NCBI GenBank assembly: GCA_024227565.1
Contig: JAAEUE010000113.1
Span: 1-61,429, forward strand
Length of the DNA stretch: 61,429 nucleotides
Origin: Alphaproteobacteria bacterium
Lineage (GTDB): Bacteria > Pseudomonadota > Alphaproteobacteria > Rhizobiales > CAJQND01
Direction of reading: 5' to 3'
Notes under the pieces: generated by a model
Told to the model about the DNA's origin: nothing
The model's database searches: none
The model's input: only the letters and a program-made list of their open reading frames with translations
Translations under genes and position numbers: made by a program
Shown: in pieces, positions 35,095 through 43,615 of the stretch
How positions within the stretch are numbered: the stretch's first letter is position 1
Layout of the letters: each line of letters starts with the position of its first letter

Positions 35095-35560
35095 CTTTCG
35101 TCATCCCCGCGAAGGCGGGGATCCAGGGCGGAGCGCTCAGGGTCTTGCGGCCCCTGGATGCCTGCCTGCGCAGGCATGACGATGGGAGAGACCCCGCATC
35201 CCTGCGAAAGCAGGGATCCACTCACCCTTTCAGCACGCTCAGAGCTATGGGCCCCTGCTTTCGCAGGGGCGCGGGAGAGAGCGTCATCCCCGCGAAGGCG
35301 GGGATCCAGGGCGGATCGCTCAGGGTCTTGCAGCCCCTGGATGCCTGCCTGCGCAGGCATGACGATGGGAGAGAGCCCGCATCCTTCCGAAAGCAGGGAT
35401 CCACTCAGCCCGTCAGCACGCTCAGAGCCATGGGCCCCTGCTTTCGCAGGGGCGCGGGAAAGAGTGTCATCCCCGCGAAGGCGGGGATCCAGGGCGGATC
35501 GCTCAGGGTCCTGCAGCCCCTGGATGCCTGCCTGCGCAGGCATGACGCTGGGAGAGACGC
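35095..35560. repeat. REP-like palindrome array, period about 183 bp
   Basis: Three near-identical blocks start GTCATCCCCGCGAAGGCGGG at 35100, 35283 and 35466. Each contains four palindromes: CCCCGCGAAGGCGGGG, GCCTGCCTGCGCAGGC, ATCCCTGCGAAAGCAGGGAT-like and CCCCTGCTTTCGCAGGGG; the third block ends after the second palindrome. It fills the 551-base gap between the binding protein (stop 35033) and the permease (start 35585). Open frames inside it on both strands are artefacts of the repeat. Confidence 0.92.
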
Positions 35561-35584
35561 CGCGTCCATGCACATTCGGAGCCC

Positions 35585-36346
35585 ATGACCATGGGCTCTG
35601 ACGTCTTCAAATCCCTCACCTGGTCCATCGCCTCCCTGGCGTGCCTGATCATTATCTGGTGGGTCGCGGCCGGCTGGATAGACAGCAGAAACCTTCCCGG
35701 GCCCCATGAAGTGCTCAACGCCTTCACCGCGGCGGCGGCTTCCGGCGAGCTGTTCTATCATGTGGGCGTCACGCTCGCCCGGGTCGTGGTGAGCTTCTTC
35801 CTGGCAATGGCCATCGGCAGTGTCACCGGAATTGTCCTTGGCCGCAACGTGAAGGCCGACACGTTCTTCGACAGCTGGCTGGTGTTGGCCCTCAACCTGC
35901 CGGCCCTGGTCACCATCATCCTCTGCTATATCTGGTTCGGTCTCACCGAGGTTGCGGCGATCACTGCGGTGGCCATCAACAAGATCCCCAACGTTGCGGT
36001 GACCGTGCGCGAGGGCGCAAAGGCGGTCAGCAAAGAGCTGCAGGAGATGGCGCAAGCCTACCGCTTTGGCCGGTGGAAGACCCTGCGCCATGTGATCTTG
36101 CCGCAGCTCAATCCTTTCATCGCCGCCTCGGCGCGCAGCGGCCTGGCGCTGGTGTGGAAAATCGTTCTGGTGGTTGAGCTTTTGGGCCGCAGCAACGGGG
36201 TCGGGTTTCAATTGCATCTGTTTTTCCAATTGTTTGACGTGGCCAGCCTGCTGGCCTACGCGATTGCTTTCATCATTGTGGTTCAGTTGATCGAGCTGTT
36301 GATCCTGCAGCCCTGGGAACGGGCGGCAAACAGGTGGCGGTCATGA
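35585..36346 (+). CDS. ABC transporter permease (SsuC/TauC type)
   Basis: The 253-aa membrane protein has about six helices and the importer permease EAA loop EGAKAVSKELQEMAQAYRFG followed by VILPQLNPFIAAS (split by RWKTLRH). Helices include SLACLIIIWWVAAGWI near the start and AYAIAFIIVVQLIELLIL near the end. It works with the upstream binding protein and the ATPase whose ATG overlaps its stop (ATGA at 36343). ATG 35585 or 35591 may be used. Its own promoter may lie in or after the repeat array. Confidence 0.9.
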   Translation: MTMGSDVFKSLTWSIASLACLIIIWWVAAGWIDSRNLPGPHEVLNAFTAAAASGELFYHVGVTLARVVVSFFLAMAIGSVTGIVLGRNVKADTFFDSWLVLALNLPALVTIILCYIWFGLTEVAAITAVAINKIPNVAVTVREGAKAVSKELQEMAQAYRFGRWKTLRHVILPQLNPFIAASARSGLALVWKIVLVVELLGRSNGVGFQLHLFFQLFDVASLLAYAIAFIIVVQLIELLILQPWERAANRWRS

Positions 36347-37071
36347 GCGCGATCACCATCAACATCGCCGAAAAGCGCTATGCCAGCGCGGCCAGGAACG
36401 GCGCTGACCATCTCGCCTTGTCGCAACTGAAGTTCGACGTTCCGGCGGGCGAATTCGTCTGCGTGCTCGGCCCCTCCGGCTGCGGCAAGACCACGCTGCT
36501 CAATCTTATTGCCGGCCTCGACACCGCCTATGACGGTGAAATTGCGCTGCCGCCGGGCACCCTGGAACATCTGGCATACGTGTTCCAAACTCCCAGACTG
36601 TTGCCCTGGCGCACGGTGCAGCAGAACGTGGATCTGGTGGCAGAAGAGCAAGACGACGGGGCAGGGCTTGCCGCCCGCCTTTTGGAGGCCGTGGGGCTTG
36701 GCGCCTTTGCAAACAGCTATCCTGGGGAGCTTTCCGTGGGCATGCAGCGCCGCGCCGCGCTCGCCAGGGCCTTTGCCTGCCGGCCCGAACTGCTGCTCAT
36801 GGATGAGCCCTTTGTCTCCCTCGACCCGGCCGCAGCTGAGGAACTGCGCAAGCTGTTGCGCGCCATTCTGGCCGAGCGCCGGGCAACGGTGATCTTTGTC
36901 ACCCACGATCACGCCGAGGCGGTGCAGTTGGCCGACCGCATTCTGGTGCTCTCAGGGGCGCCGGCCAAAATTGCCGCGGAAATTGACGTGACCCTCGATG
37001 CAAAGCAGCGCTTTGACAGTCGGGCGTTGCGCGAGTTTGCCGAAACCCATCTGCTGGCGCGCGATCTTTGA
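36343..37071 (+). CDS. ABC transporter ATPase (SsuB/TauB type)
   Basis: The 242-aa ATPase has Walker A GPSGCGKTTLL, Q-loop VFQTPRLLPW, signature LSVGMQRRAALARAFA, Walker B LLLMDEPFVSLD and THDHAEA. The Q-loop and EAA partner type fit nitrate/sulfonate/taurine-like importers. The ATG at 36343 overlaps the permease stop by 4 bases; a GTG 9 bases earlier is possible. It completes the importer of binding protein 34038-35033 and permease. Substrate unknown. Confidence 0.92.
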   Translation: MSAITINIAEKRYASAARNGADHLALSQLKFDVPAGEFVCVLGPSGCGKTTLLNLIAGLDTAYDGEIALPPGTLEHLAYVFQTPRLLPWRTVQQNVDLVAEEQDDGAGLAARLLEAVGLGAFANSYPGELSVGMQRRAALARAFACRPELLLMDEPFVSLDPAAAEELRKLLRAILAERRATVIFVTHDHAEAVQLADRILVLSGAPAKIAAEIDVTLDAKQRFDSRALREFAETHLLARDL

Positions 37072-37084
37072 GGCGCTGGCACCA

Positions 37085-37177
37085 GTGGTGATGTCGTCCT
37101 CGGGCCTGACCCGAGGACCCACTGCGGATCACTCCGTGTTCTACAGCTCTGGGCCCTCGGGTCAAGCCCGAGGGCTA
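37085..37177. repeat. inverted repeat of a second REP family
   Basis: TCCTCGGGCCTGACCCGAGGA (37088-37108 region) and CCCTCGGGTCAAGCCCGAGGG (37157-37177 region) are each palindromic and related to each other in inverse orientation across about 50 bases. This DNA lies just after the ATPase stop and before a minisatellite. It could fold into a long hairpin and end the ABC transcript. Confidence 0.75.
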
Positions 37178-37330
37178 CATGGGGGAGGTTGCCGAGCATG
37201 GGGGAGGTTGCCGAGCATAGGGATGGTTGCCGAGCATGGGGATGGTTGCCGGGCATGGGGATGGTTGCCGAGCATGGGGATGGTTGCCGAGCATGGGGAT
37301 GGTTGCCGAGCGTGGGGGAGTTTGCCGAAC
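37178..37330 (+). repeat. 19-bp minisatellite, about eight units
   Basis: Tandem copies of a 19-base unit ATGGTTGCCGAGCATGGGG run through this stretch with single-base variants (GGGAGG versus GGATGG, GGGCATG, GAGCGTG). Because 19 is not a multiple of 3, each unit shifts frame and the open frames listed by simple translation here are not genes. The whole interval 37072-37496 has no supported gene. Confidence 0.9.
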
Positions 37331-37496
37331 AGGGGGGCGCTGCCGAAGGGATCAAAATCGTAGGCCGTTGGTCTCAGATGGTGGGCGGTTGAGCACATGT
37401 TGTCCTTTTGTACAGTAGGCATTTTGGCGATATTCCTTGATTATGCTATAGGTTTGGCGTGAATCGTGAACCGTCACAGGTTGCCGGAGGGTCTTG

Positions 37497-38318
37497 ATGC
37501 GTGCTTTGAAACTCTTTGTTTTCGCTTTCAGTCTTATGGCTTTGGTCAGTGGTCAGGTGTTCAGCGCCAATGCCGCGGACAAGCGCGAGAAGGCCTGGGG
37601 TGATCTCAAGGAAGAATTCTTTGAGAACGTCCAGATTGCCGACGGCAACGCCCTTCTGTCGATCGAGGCGCCAACCCGGGCGCACGATGCGGCGGTGGTT
37701 CCGGTGAAAATCACCGCAAAACCCGGCGCCAGGTTCAAGCGGCTGGTGTTGTTCGTTGATGAAAACCCCATCCCCATGGCGGCTGACTTCATCTTCGGAA
37801 AGGCTTCGCCCAGCGTCTCGTTCTCCACCCGGGTGCGCGTGAACTCCTATTCCTACATTCGCGCAGTGGCCGAAGCCGAAGACGGCAAGCACTACATGGT
37901 CAAAACCTATGTGAAGGCCTCTGGCGGCTGTTCGGCGCCCGCCAGCAAGGACCTGGCCGCAGCCAAGGCCCAGATCGGCCGCATGAAACTGCGGTTTTTC
38001 AAGCCCGCAGCCCCGGCCACCTCCACCCCTCAGCAGAGCGGGTTGCGCGAGGCGCAAATCATGATCCGCCATCCCAACACGTCCGGCTTTCAGATGGACC
38101 AGGTCACCATGCTCTACATTCCGGCCCACTATGTGGACCTGATCGAGGTGCGCCAGGGCCAGGATCTGGTGATGAAAGTGGAGGGCGGCATCTCGCTCAG
38201 TGAAGACCCGAACCTGCGGTTCTACTACCGCGACACGGGCAAGGGCGAGATTACGGTGAACGCCAGCGACAACGAGGACGGAAAGTTCTCCCGCAGCTGG
38301 CCGATTACCGGGTCATAG
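37497..38318 (+). CDS. quinoprotein dehydrogenase-associated SoxYZ-like carrier (copy 2)
   Basis: The 273-aa protein has a signal peptide (about 1-26), a SoxY-like half with HDAAVVPVKITAKPG and VDENPIPMAADF, the substrate-cysteine region KASGGCSAPASKD and a SoxZ-like half with IMIRHPNTSGFQMDQVTM, IPAHYVDLIEV and GGISLSEDPNLRFYY split by a short linker. It has the same architecture as 12395-13213 but the cysteine is in SGGC, closer to SoxY. GGAGGG precedes the ATG by 8 bases. The role in alcohol oxidation is unknown. Confidence 0.9.
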   Translation: MRALKLFVFAFSLMALVSGQVFSANAADKREKAWGDLKEEFFENVQIADGNALLSIEAPTRAHDAAVVPVKITAKPGARFKRLVLFVDENPIPMAADFIFGKASPSVSFSTRVRVNSYSYIRAVAEAEDGKHYMVKTYVKASGGCSAPASKDLAAAKAQIGRMKLRFFKPAAPATSTPQQSGLREAQIMIRHPNTSGFQMDQVTMLYIPAHYVDLIEVRQGQDLVMKVEGGISLSEDPNLRFYYRDTGKGEITVNASDNEDGKFSRSWPITGS

Positions 38319-39076
38319 GTCTCAAGTGAAAGTTTTGGAGGGGTGAGGGGGCCGCTTGGCGGGGGTGCCTTTGTGCCCAGTTGTGTTAGCGTATTGTTCT
38401 ATACGCGAACCAGCGTGACGCTGTCAAGCAAAAAATCACACATTTTGTGAAAAGTCTCAAAATATACGATTTATCAGAGTGTTACGAGAGGGGGAAACAC
38501 GGGTCCGTTTTGCCACTAAATTAGTGTCTTTGAAAAAATGTACATTTCCTCTGGCTCTGGGTCCCGGATATTTTGCTGCGCAAATTTCCGGGATGACGGT
38601 GGAAGGGGAACTTATCCACTTTCTTCATGCCTGCGCAGGCAGGCATCCAGGGGTCGGTCACTCAGATCCCGGGATGACGGTGGTTAGATCGCCCCCGTGT
38701 TCCCCCCCCACACCTCCGCGCTTCCCCCCGGCGCCTGTGCTTTTCCTCCCGCACCCCTGCGAAAGCAGGGGCCCATAGCTCTGGGCGTGCTGATTGCGCT
38801 GAGTGTGGATCCCTGCTTTCGCAGGGATGCGGGGAAGATGGCAGGGATGCGGGAGATGGCACGGATGCGATGGAAATGGATGTAACTGCCACTAAATAGG
38901 TTATATCGCTCCATCCATAGCCCAAGGTCTGTTCATGTTGGTTGGCGGAAAATCGGCAAAAACTACGATTCTGCGAAACGAACCCAAATTCGCGCAACCC
39001 CCTGATCTAAAGCCCAAATCAGCGCTATATGGCCTTTTTGAGTGACAATTTTTGTTCATGTTCCCCCGGCGGGCCC
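38319..39076. other. 758-base intergenic region with repeats
   Basis: No gene is supported. 38395-38480 is AT-rich and holds the repeated words GTATTG/TATACG and a CACATTTTGTG palindrome-like core, which could be promoter DNA. 38585-38680 contains two GGGATGACGGTGG boxes flanking a GCCTGCGCAGGC palindrome. 38745-38835 has the CCCCTGCGAAAGCAGGGG and ATCCCTGCTTTCGCAGGGAT pair of the REP family seen at 17.2 and 35.2-35.5 kb. Short open frames here are repeat artefacts. Confidence 0.75.
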
Positions 39077-39460
39077 TCAAAAGCAGCGGAACTCCGCCTC
39101 CACCTGGGCACGGCGCAGATCGGCGACGATGTTTTGCATGGCGCGGGAGGTCTTGAACATCGATGTCTTCTCACCGCCCACCTGGCTGGTGCGCAGAACG
39201 GTTTCCGCCTCCACATACCGCTCATAGGGCAGGATGGTCGCCACCAGGTCGATCGAGCACACACAGCGCTCCAGCACATCCCGGGTCTGCCCGTTCGCTG
39301 CCATGCAGCCGAACACATAATCGGCCCGGGCGAGGGTGGGATAGTCGTTGATGAGCCCCTGGTTGACCTGATTGCTCTGGGCGCTGGCCAAGCCCGGCAG
39401 AAGGGGCGTTGCCAACAGAGCCGCGCCAACAGTGAGCCGTTTGATAAGGGAAAGGGTCAT
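39077..39460 (-). CDS. small exported Cys-containing protein of unknown family
   Basis: The 127-aa protein has a signal peptide (about 1-27, ending ASAQ), then a helical domain with YVFGCMAANGQ, LERCVCSIDLVATILPYERYVEAET and a terminal EFRCF. Four cysteines suggest two disulfides. It follows the next exported gene by 21 bases and is in the same operon. I believe similar proteins occur next to PQQ dehydrogenase genes, but I cannot name a family. Confidence 0.7.
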   Translation of the reverse strand: MTLSLIKRLTVGAALLATPLLPGLASAQSNQVNQGLINDYPTLARADYVFGCMAANGQTRDVLERCVCSIDLVATILPYERYVEAETVLRTSQVGGEKTSMFKTSRAMQNIVADLRRAQVEAEFRCF

Positions 39461-39481
39461 CTGTCTGTTCTCCTCAAATCC

Positions 39482-40198
39482 CTATTCCATGTTCGCATAG
39501 GTCAGTTCGTCCTCAACCAGCGCCTTGCCGCCTTCGCCCTCCGGCGGAACCGAGGAGCGCACCTTGTAGAACCCGCCAGGCACCGCATCGGCCACCACAA
39601 ACTCATAGCTCTTCTTTAAAAACCGCTCCATCCGGCGGTTTTTGGTTTCGCCGATAAACGGTATGATGGTCACCTTGTGCCCTGGCACCGTCTTGCCTTC
39701 AAAGGTCACGTCAATCGGCTCAACCTTGGCCGCTTCGCGCAGGGCGCGCCTGATCTTGTTGCGGTAGAAGATGGGCTCTCCGCCGACCCGCCGTTTCATC
39801 TCCCAAAGGTCGCGCTCCAGGAAGATCATGATGATCGGATTGCCCTTCATGTCCACGTTCGGCCCAAGCTCGCGGCTGCGCTCGCCGGTAAAGATGCGCA
39901 TGGACACCGAGTTCACGTGGTCGGGATTGTCCGGTTTCACCAGATCAATCGCGATGGTGTCGGTGAACGGCTTGCCGTACTGCTTGGTTTCGGCAGCCTG
40001 GTGCCGGTAGGTGTAGTTCAGAGAGCTGGGCAGCTTCAGCTGGGTCAGATAGGGGGTGTCGAACAACAGCTTTTGCGGCGTGTCCGCCGCCTGGGCCAGC
40101 GCCGCCCCGAGGGTCATCAGCACGCCCGCGATCAATGCGCCCGCCTCAGTGCGCAAAGATCCACGCCTTGCAATGTTACGTACCATTTGCATACTCAT
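39482..40198 (-). CDS. exported protein of unknown function paired with the Cys protein
   Basis: The 238-aa protein has a signal peptide (about 1-34, ending AQAAD) and a beta-rich domain with LKLPSSLNYTYRHQ, DTIAIDLVKPDN, IIMIFLERDLWEMKRRVGGEP and FEGKTVPGHKVTIIPF, ending in a KVRSSVPP strand. The ATG at 40198 has AAGGTGG 8 bases upstream; GTG 40210 and ATG 40192 or 40186 are alternatives. It is the first gene of a two-gene operon with the small Cys protein. No enzyme motif is seen; a lipid- or quinone-like binding role cannot be excluded. Confidence 0.7.
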   Translation of the reverse strand: MSMQMVRNIARRGSLRTEAGALIAGVLMTLGAALAQAADTPQKLLFDTPYLTQLKLPSSLNYTYRHQAAETKQYGKPFTDTIAIDLVKPDNPDHVNSVSMRIFTGERSRELGPNVDMKGNPIIMIFLERDLWEMKRRVGGEPIFYRNKIRRALREAAKVEPIDVTFEGKTVPGHKVTIIPFIGETKNRRMERFLKKSYEFVVADAVPGGFYKVRSSVPPEGEGGKALVEDELTYANME

Positions 40199-40264
40199 TC
40201 CATTAGCCACCTTTTGATTGGATGATTCTCATAGGGCTGAACCAGCCCGGAGTCTTTGCACCCC

Positions 40265-40714
40265 ATGTCAAACCTCAGCGCCCTTGCCTCCGACCTGCTC
40301 GCCGGCATCCTGGTCATGCTAGCCCAGGAACCGCTGGACACGCCGCGGATTGAGGTCCTCGAGCCTGCCAAGTTGCAGCAAAGGGTGTGCGGCAGAAAGT
40401 GCCGAGTGTTTGCGTGGTATTCTCCGGAAGGGACCATCTATCTAGACAAGCGCCTGGACATGAAGCGCAACCTCTATGCGCGCAGCATTCTGGTGCACGA
40501 GCTTGTGCATCACATCCAGCGGCTGCGCACCGGCCACCGGGCCCAGAACTGCGGCGACTGGAGCAGACGCGAGCACCGGGCCTATGCCATTCAGGCTTAC
40601 TGGCTCAAGGTGCACGGCGTGGTGTCCCACGACCTGATGCTTCAGGCGAGGCTCACATTGCGCTGCAGAATGGCGCCGGCAAAAGGCAAAGGCGTCATTG
40701 CGGATCATACATGA
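40265..40714 (+). CDS. HExxH-containing putative metalloprotein (DUF6647-like)
   Basis: The 149-aa protein contains LVHELVHHIQ near residue 77, a zincin-type HExxH zinc site, preceded by IYLDKRLDMKRNLYARSI and followed by EHRAYAIQAYWLK that could give the third ligand (Glu). A Cys pair, RVCGRKCRV, lies before it. The N-terminus (about 1-20) is hydrophobic and may be a signal peptide or anchor. ATG 40265 is chosen over a TTG at 40256. Its 3' end overlaps the convergent response regulator gene by 20 bases. Substrate unknown. Confidence 0.75.
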   Translation: MSNLSALASDLLAGILVMLAQEPLDTPRIEVLEPAKLQQRVCGRKCRVFAWYSPEGTIYLDKRLDMKRNLYARSILVHELVHHIQRLRTGHRAQNCGDWSRREHRAYAIQAYWLKVHGVVSHDLMLQARLTLRCRMAPAKGKGVIADHT

Positions 40715-41387
40715 ACCCCTTGCCGCGCACCGTTTTCACCAGCGATTTTGAGGGCACGCCCAAGGCTGCCAGCTTGCGCCTGAGATAGCCCACGTAAACA
40801 TCCACCACATTGATCGAGTTGCCGCCGTCGCCGGCCCATAGCGTATCGAACAGATCCATTCGAGAGAGCAGCTTTCCGGCATTGTTGACGAACAGGTTGA
40901 GCAGGTCCGCCTCGCGCTCGGTCAGCAGCACAGAGTTGTCGTCCGCCTCCAACTTGCGGATGGCCGGGTCGAACAACAGGCCAGCGCCCACATCAATGCG
41001 CTCGTCATCGGCCCCGCGCATGCCGCGCCCACGGCGCTCATGGGCTTTCACCCGGGCCAGAAGTTCGGCAAACTCGAACGGCTTGATCACATAATCGTCG
41101 GCGCCGGCCGAAAGGCCCTCGATCCGGTCGGGAACCGCGTCTCGGGCGCTGAGCATGATCACCGTGAGGTCGTTTCCCGCGTCGCGCACATCCTTGCACA
41201 CTTCCAGGCCGGACTGGCGTGGCAGCATCACATCCAAAATCATGGTTTCGTAGGGTTTGGCTGCGATTTTGCCCATGGCCTCTTCGCCGGAGCCCGCGCA
41301 ATCCACCTGATAGCCCTCCAACTCAAAACCGCGTTTGAGAAGGGTCGATATGTCTCGATCGTCTTCGACGATTAGAATGCTCATCAT
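40695..41387 (-). CDS. OmpR-family response regulator
   Basis: The 230-aa protein has a receiver domain with acidic pair EDD (residues 8-10), phosphoacceptor Asp52 (ILDVMLP), Thr/Ser and Lys switch region IKPFEFAELL, then a winged-helix DNA-binding domain with LTEREADLLNLFVNNAGKL and RRKLAALG. It starts 4 bases after the histidine kinase stop and is the last gene of a six-gene operon. Its likely targets are quinoprotein-related genes or envelope functions of the same operon; no motif tells which. Confidence 0.94.
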   Translation of the reverse strand: MMSILIVEDDRDISTLLKRGFELEGYQVDCAGSGEEAMGKIAAKPYETMILDVMLPRQSGLEVCKDVRDAGNDLTVIMLSARDAVPDRIEGLSAGADDYVIKPFEFAELLARVKAHERRGRGMRGADDERIDVGAGLLFDPAIRKLEADDNSVLLTEREADLLNLFVNNAGKLLSRMDLFDTLWAGDGGNSINVVDVYVGYLRRKLAALGVPSKSLVKTVRGKGFMYDPQ

Positions 41388-41391
41388 GGGC

Positions 41392-43044
41392 TCACTTTAA
41401 CATCAATGGCAGTTTGAGTTTGAACTCAGTTCCGGGGCTTTTTTGTGATTTCTTGGTTTTCAATCCTGAGGGCGGGCTTTCGGCGCTGATGGATCCGCCA
41501 TGCTCTTCCGCCACCCATTTGATCAGCGACAATCCGATCCCAAAGCCGCCGGCCCGGGCGCCGCTCTCATCCTTGCCCTTGTAAAAGCGGTCGAAGATAT
41601 GGGGCAGATCCTTAGGCGAGATCCCGTGGCCCTGGTCGAGGATGGAGATCACCGCATTCTGGTCTTCAAGGCTTGTGGTAATGGTGATCTTGCTTTCCGG
41701 TGGTGAATGCTTGATCGCATTGGCCAGCAAACCCTCAATCGTCTGGCGCATCCATTCCCTGTCGCAGTCCACCTCAAGGGGCTGATCGCATGGTTCAACG
41801 CTGATCCCCACATTGTGCGCCTTGCCGGCAGCTTGGGTGTCCTCAGCGGCTGCAACGATCACCCTGTTCAAATCGGTCCTGCTCAAATCAAGGTCCAACC
41901 GGCCGCTCTCAGAACGGGCCACGCGAAGAAGGTCATCCACCCGGCGCTTGAGGTTGCGGGCGCGCCCGTGAATGGTTTTGAAGGTTGCCATGGTGCCTTC
42001 ATCCAGACTGTCCGGTTGGCGCAGGCTCACCTCGGTTTCACCAATGATGACGGTGAGCGGGGTGCGCAGCTCATGGCTGATATCGGAGAAGAAACGCCGT
42101 CTGTAGGCATCAATCTCCTCCAGGCGCGCATTGGCTGAGGAGAGATCCTGGGTGCGCTCCTCAATGGTAGCTTGCAAATCGTTCTGCATGGCGAGCAGGC
42201 GCGCCTCGCGCCGCGAGAAGCTGTCGGCCATCCGGTTGAACCGGGTCATCAGCAAGGTAAGTTCGTCGCGCCCGGCAGGCTTCAGGCGGCGCTTATGGTC
42301 GCCGGAGGAAATCTCGGTTGCCCCTTCAACGGTTTGCGCGATGCGCATCAGGATGGGCCGGCCGGCAAACCAGTAGAGCAGGGCAGACACGGCAATGGCG
42401 GCCAGCACCAGCGCGCTGGCAAAGGCCACCACCTCGCGCCGCAGCTTCGACATGTCCTGGCGCGCGTTGCGGGCCTCGGCGCGCTCGTCCTCCACGGCCT
42501 GGGCCAGTTGCGGGGCAAAGTGCAAGCCGAACACGTTCATGGCATTGCGGGCAAATTCGGCCCGCGCCTCAATGCTCTGGCCTGCATCGGGCGATTTCTG
42601 CATTTGCCGGTGCAGAGCGCCGAATTGCGCCTTCATCCTGGCGTTTAGCAGGCTTTTGGTGGCTATGGCGGTTTGGGCATCACCGGCCGGCAGCAAATTC
42701 ACTTGATCCGAGATGGTCTTCTCAATGGCGCCAAAAACCGCATCCACCCGGGTGCGGCCGGCAGCCAGCTTTGAGATGTCGGCCTCTTGGCTCTGCACCG
42801 CGTCCAGCACCACCAGCCCATAGTCGGAAATGCGCCCTGACAACAGCATCAAAAGCTCCAGATGGGTTTGGGCGGTTGAGGCACGTTCCAGAAGGTGGTC
42901 GGACTGGCGCGCCACCAAAATCAGAACGGCGCCGGCGATGGTCACGATTACGGTGCCGCCGGCCAGAATGCCCAGCACCTTTGCCCGCAACGACAATCCT
43001 CGTCCAAACAGCCTGAAAGCGGCGTTCATCAGTTTACTCACCAT
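41392..43044 (-). CDS. membrane sensor histidine kinase
   Basis: The 550-aa kinase has one helix at about 22-45, a periplasmic helical sensor region of about 160 residues without a known domain, a second helix at about 206-228, a HAMP domain, a coiled linker and HisKA with His324 in DISHELRTPL. The ATPase part shows NAIKHSPP, ILDQGHGI and GFGIGLSL. Partner of the OmpR-type regulator 4 bases downstream. It follows the 169-aa membrane gene by 17 bases, so kinase and TolQ/TolR-like proteins are made together; the latter may supply the signal. Confidence 0.93.
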   Translation of the reverse strand: MVSKLMNAAFRLFGRGLSLRAKVLGILAGGTVIVTIAGAVLILVARQSDHLLERASTAQTHLELLMLLSGRISDYGLVVLDAVQSQEADISKLAAGRTRVDAVFGAIEKTISDQVNLLPAGDAQTAIATKSLLNARMKAQFGALHRQMQKSPDAGQSIEARAEFARNAMNVFGLHFAPQLAQAVEDERAEARNARQDMSKLRREVVAFASALVLAAIAVSALLYWFAGRPILMRIAQTVEGATEISSGDHKRRLKPAGRDELTLLMTRFNRMADSFSRREARLLAMQNDLQATIEERTQDLSSANARLEEIDAYRRRFFSDISHELRTPLTVIIGETEVSLRQPDSLDEGTMATFKTIHGRARNLKRRVDDLLRVARSESGRLDLDLSRTDLNRVIVAAAEDTQAAGKAHNVGISVEPCDQPLEVDCDREWMRQTIEGLLANAIKHSPPESKITITTSLEDQNAVISILDQGHGISPKDLPHIFDRFYKGKDESGARAGGFGIGLSLIKWVAEEHGGSISAESPPSGLKTKKSQKSPGTEFKLKLPLMLK

Positions 43045-43061
43045 ACTCCGGCAATGCGGTC

Positions 43062-43571
43062 CTAATCCTTCGAGGGCAGGAGCCCTTGGGGCGCCTCAAC
43101 GAACACAACTTCATCGGGCTTGATTTCGGTCTTTGCGGTGCCCGTGCTTGCCGTTGGAACGCCGCTGGTTGTCTGGATTTCCACAATCATGTTGATCCCC
43201 CGCCGCATCTTGCTTCCGGCTTTGGAGGCTTTCTCGTGCAACGACTTTGAATAGGACAGCTGGTAGGCCCGCGGCCGGCGGTCGCCAAAGCCTGTGCCCA
43301 AATCCTTGGCCCAAAGGTAGACGTTGTCGGGCTCCTGCACCTCTATCGCCACAAGATAGAGCTTCGGGGGCAGGGAGCTGCTGGGAACCGGCCAGCCCAG
43401 GAGGCCGGGGTAGGACTTATAGGTGACCGCGCACAGGGCCAACACCAGCACCGTCACCGATGCCTTGATGCCAAAGCTCCAGCGCGAATAGATGTGCAGG
43501 CTCAACAGGACGAAGGCGAGCGCCACATAGGCTGCGGTCAGCCCCCAAATGTCGAGATTGAGTAGCTCCAT
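43062..43571 (-). CDS. membrane protein of unknown family in the TolQ/TolR-like operon
   Basis: The 169-aa protein has two hydrophobic helices near the N-terminus (about 9-27 and 35-52) and a soluble, probably periplasmic C-terminal domain with KLYLVAIEVQEPDNVYLWAK, RAYQLSYSKSLHEKA and IKPDEVVFVEAPQGLLP. It lies between the TolR-like gene (44 bases) and the kinase gene (17 bases). No family is recognised. Its placement suggests it is a component of the same envelope complex. Confidence 0.75.
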   Translation of the reverse strand: MELLNLDIWGLTAAYVALAFVLLSLHIYSRWSFGIKASVTVLVLALCAVTYKSYPGLLGWPVPSSSLPPKLYLVAIEVQEPDNVYLWAKDLGTGFGDRRPRAYQLSYSKSLHEKASKAGSKMRRGINMIVEIQTTSGVPTASTGTAKTEIKPDEVVFVEAPQGLLPSKD

Positions 43572-43615
43572 TCAGTTCTGTCCCCTCCCAAACGTTCCAG
43601 CCGGCACGGCGGCCT

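Noticed and set aside
35088..35588. Open frames on both strands translating to repeated QAGIQG or AKAGIQG units
   Set aside because: These are translations of the REP-like array, not proteins.
35095..37330. Possible CRISPR array
   Set aside because: Units are 183 bp or 19 bp with no regular unique spacers, and no cas genes are nearby.
36998..37422. Open frames with repeated GDGCRAWGW or ARQPSPCSA units
   Set aside because: Produced by the 19-bp minisatellite; the period is not a multiple of three and no start context is present.
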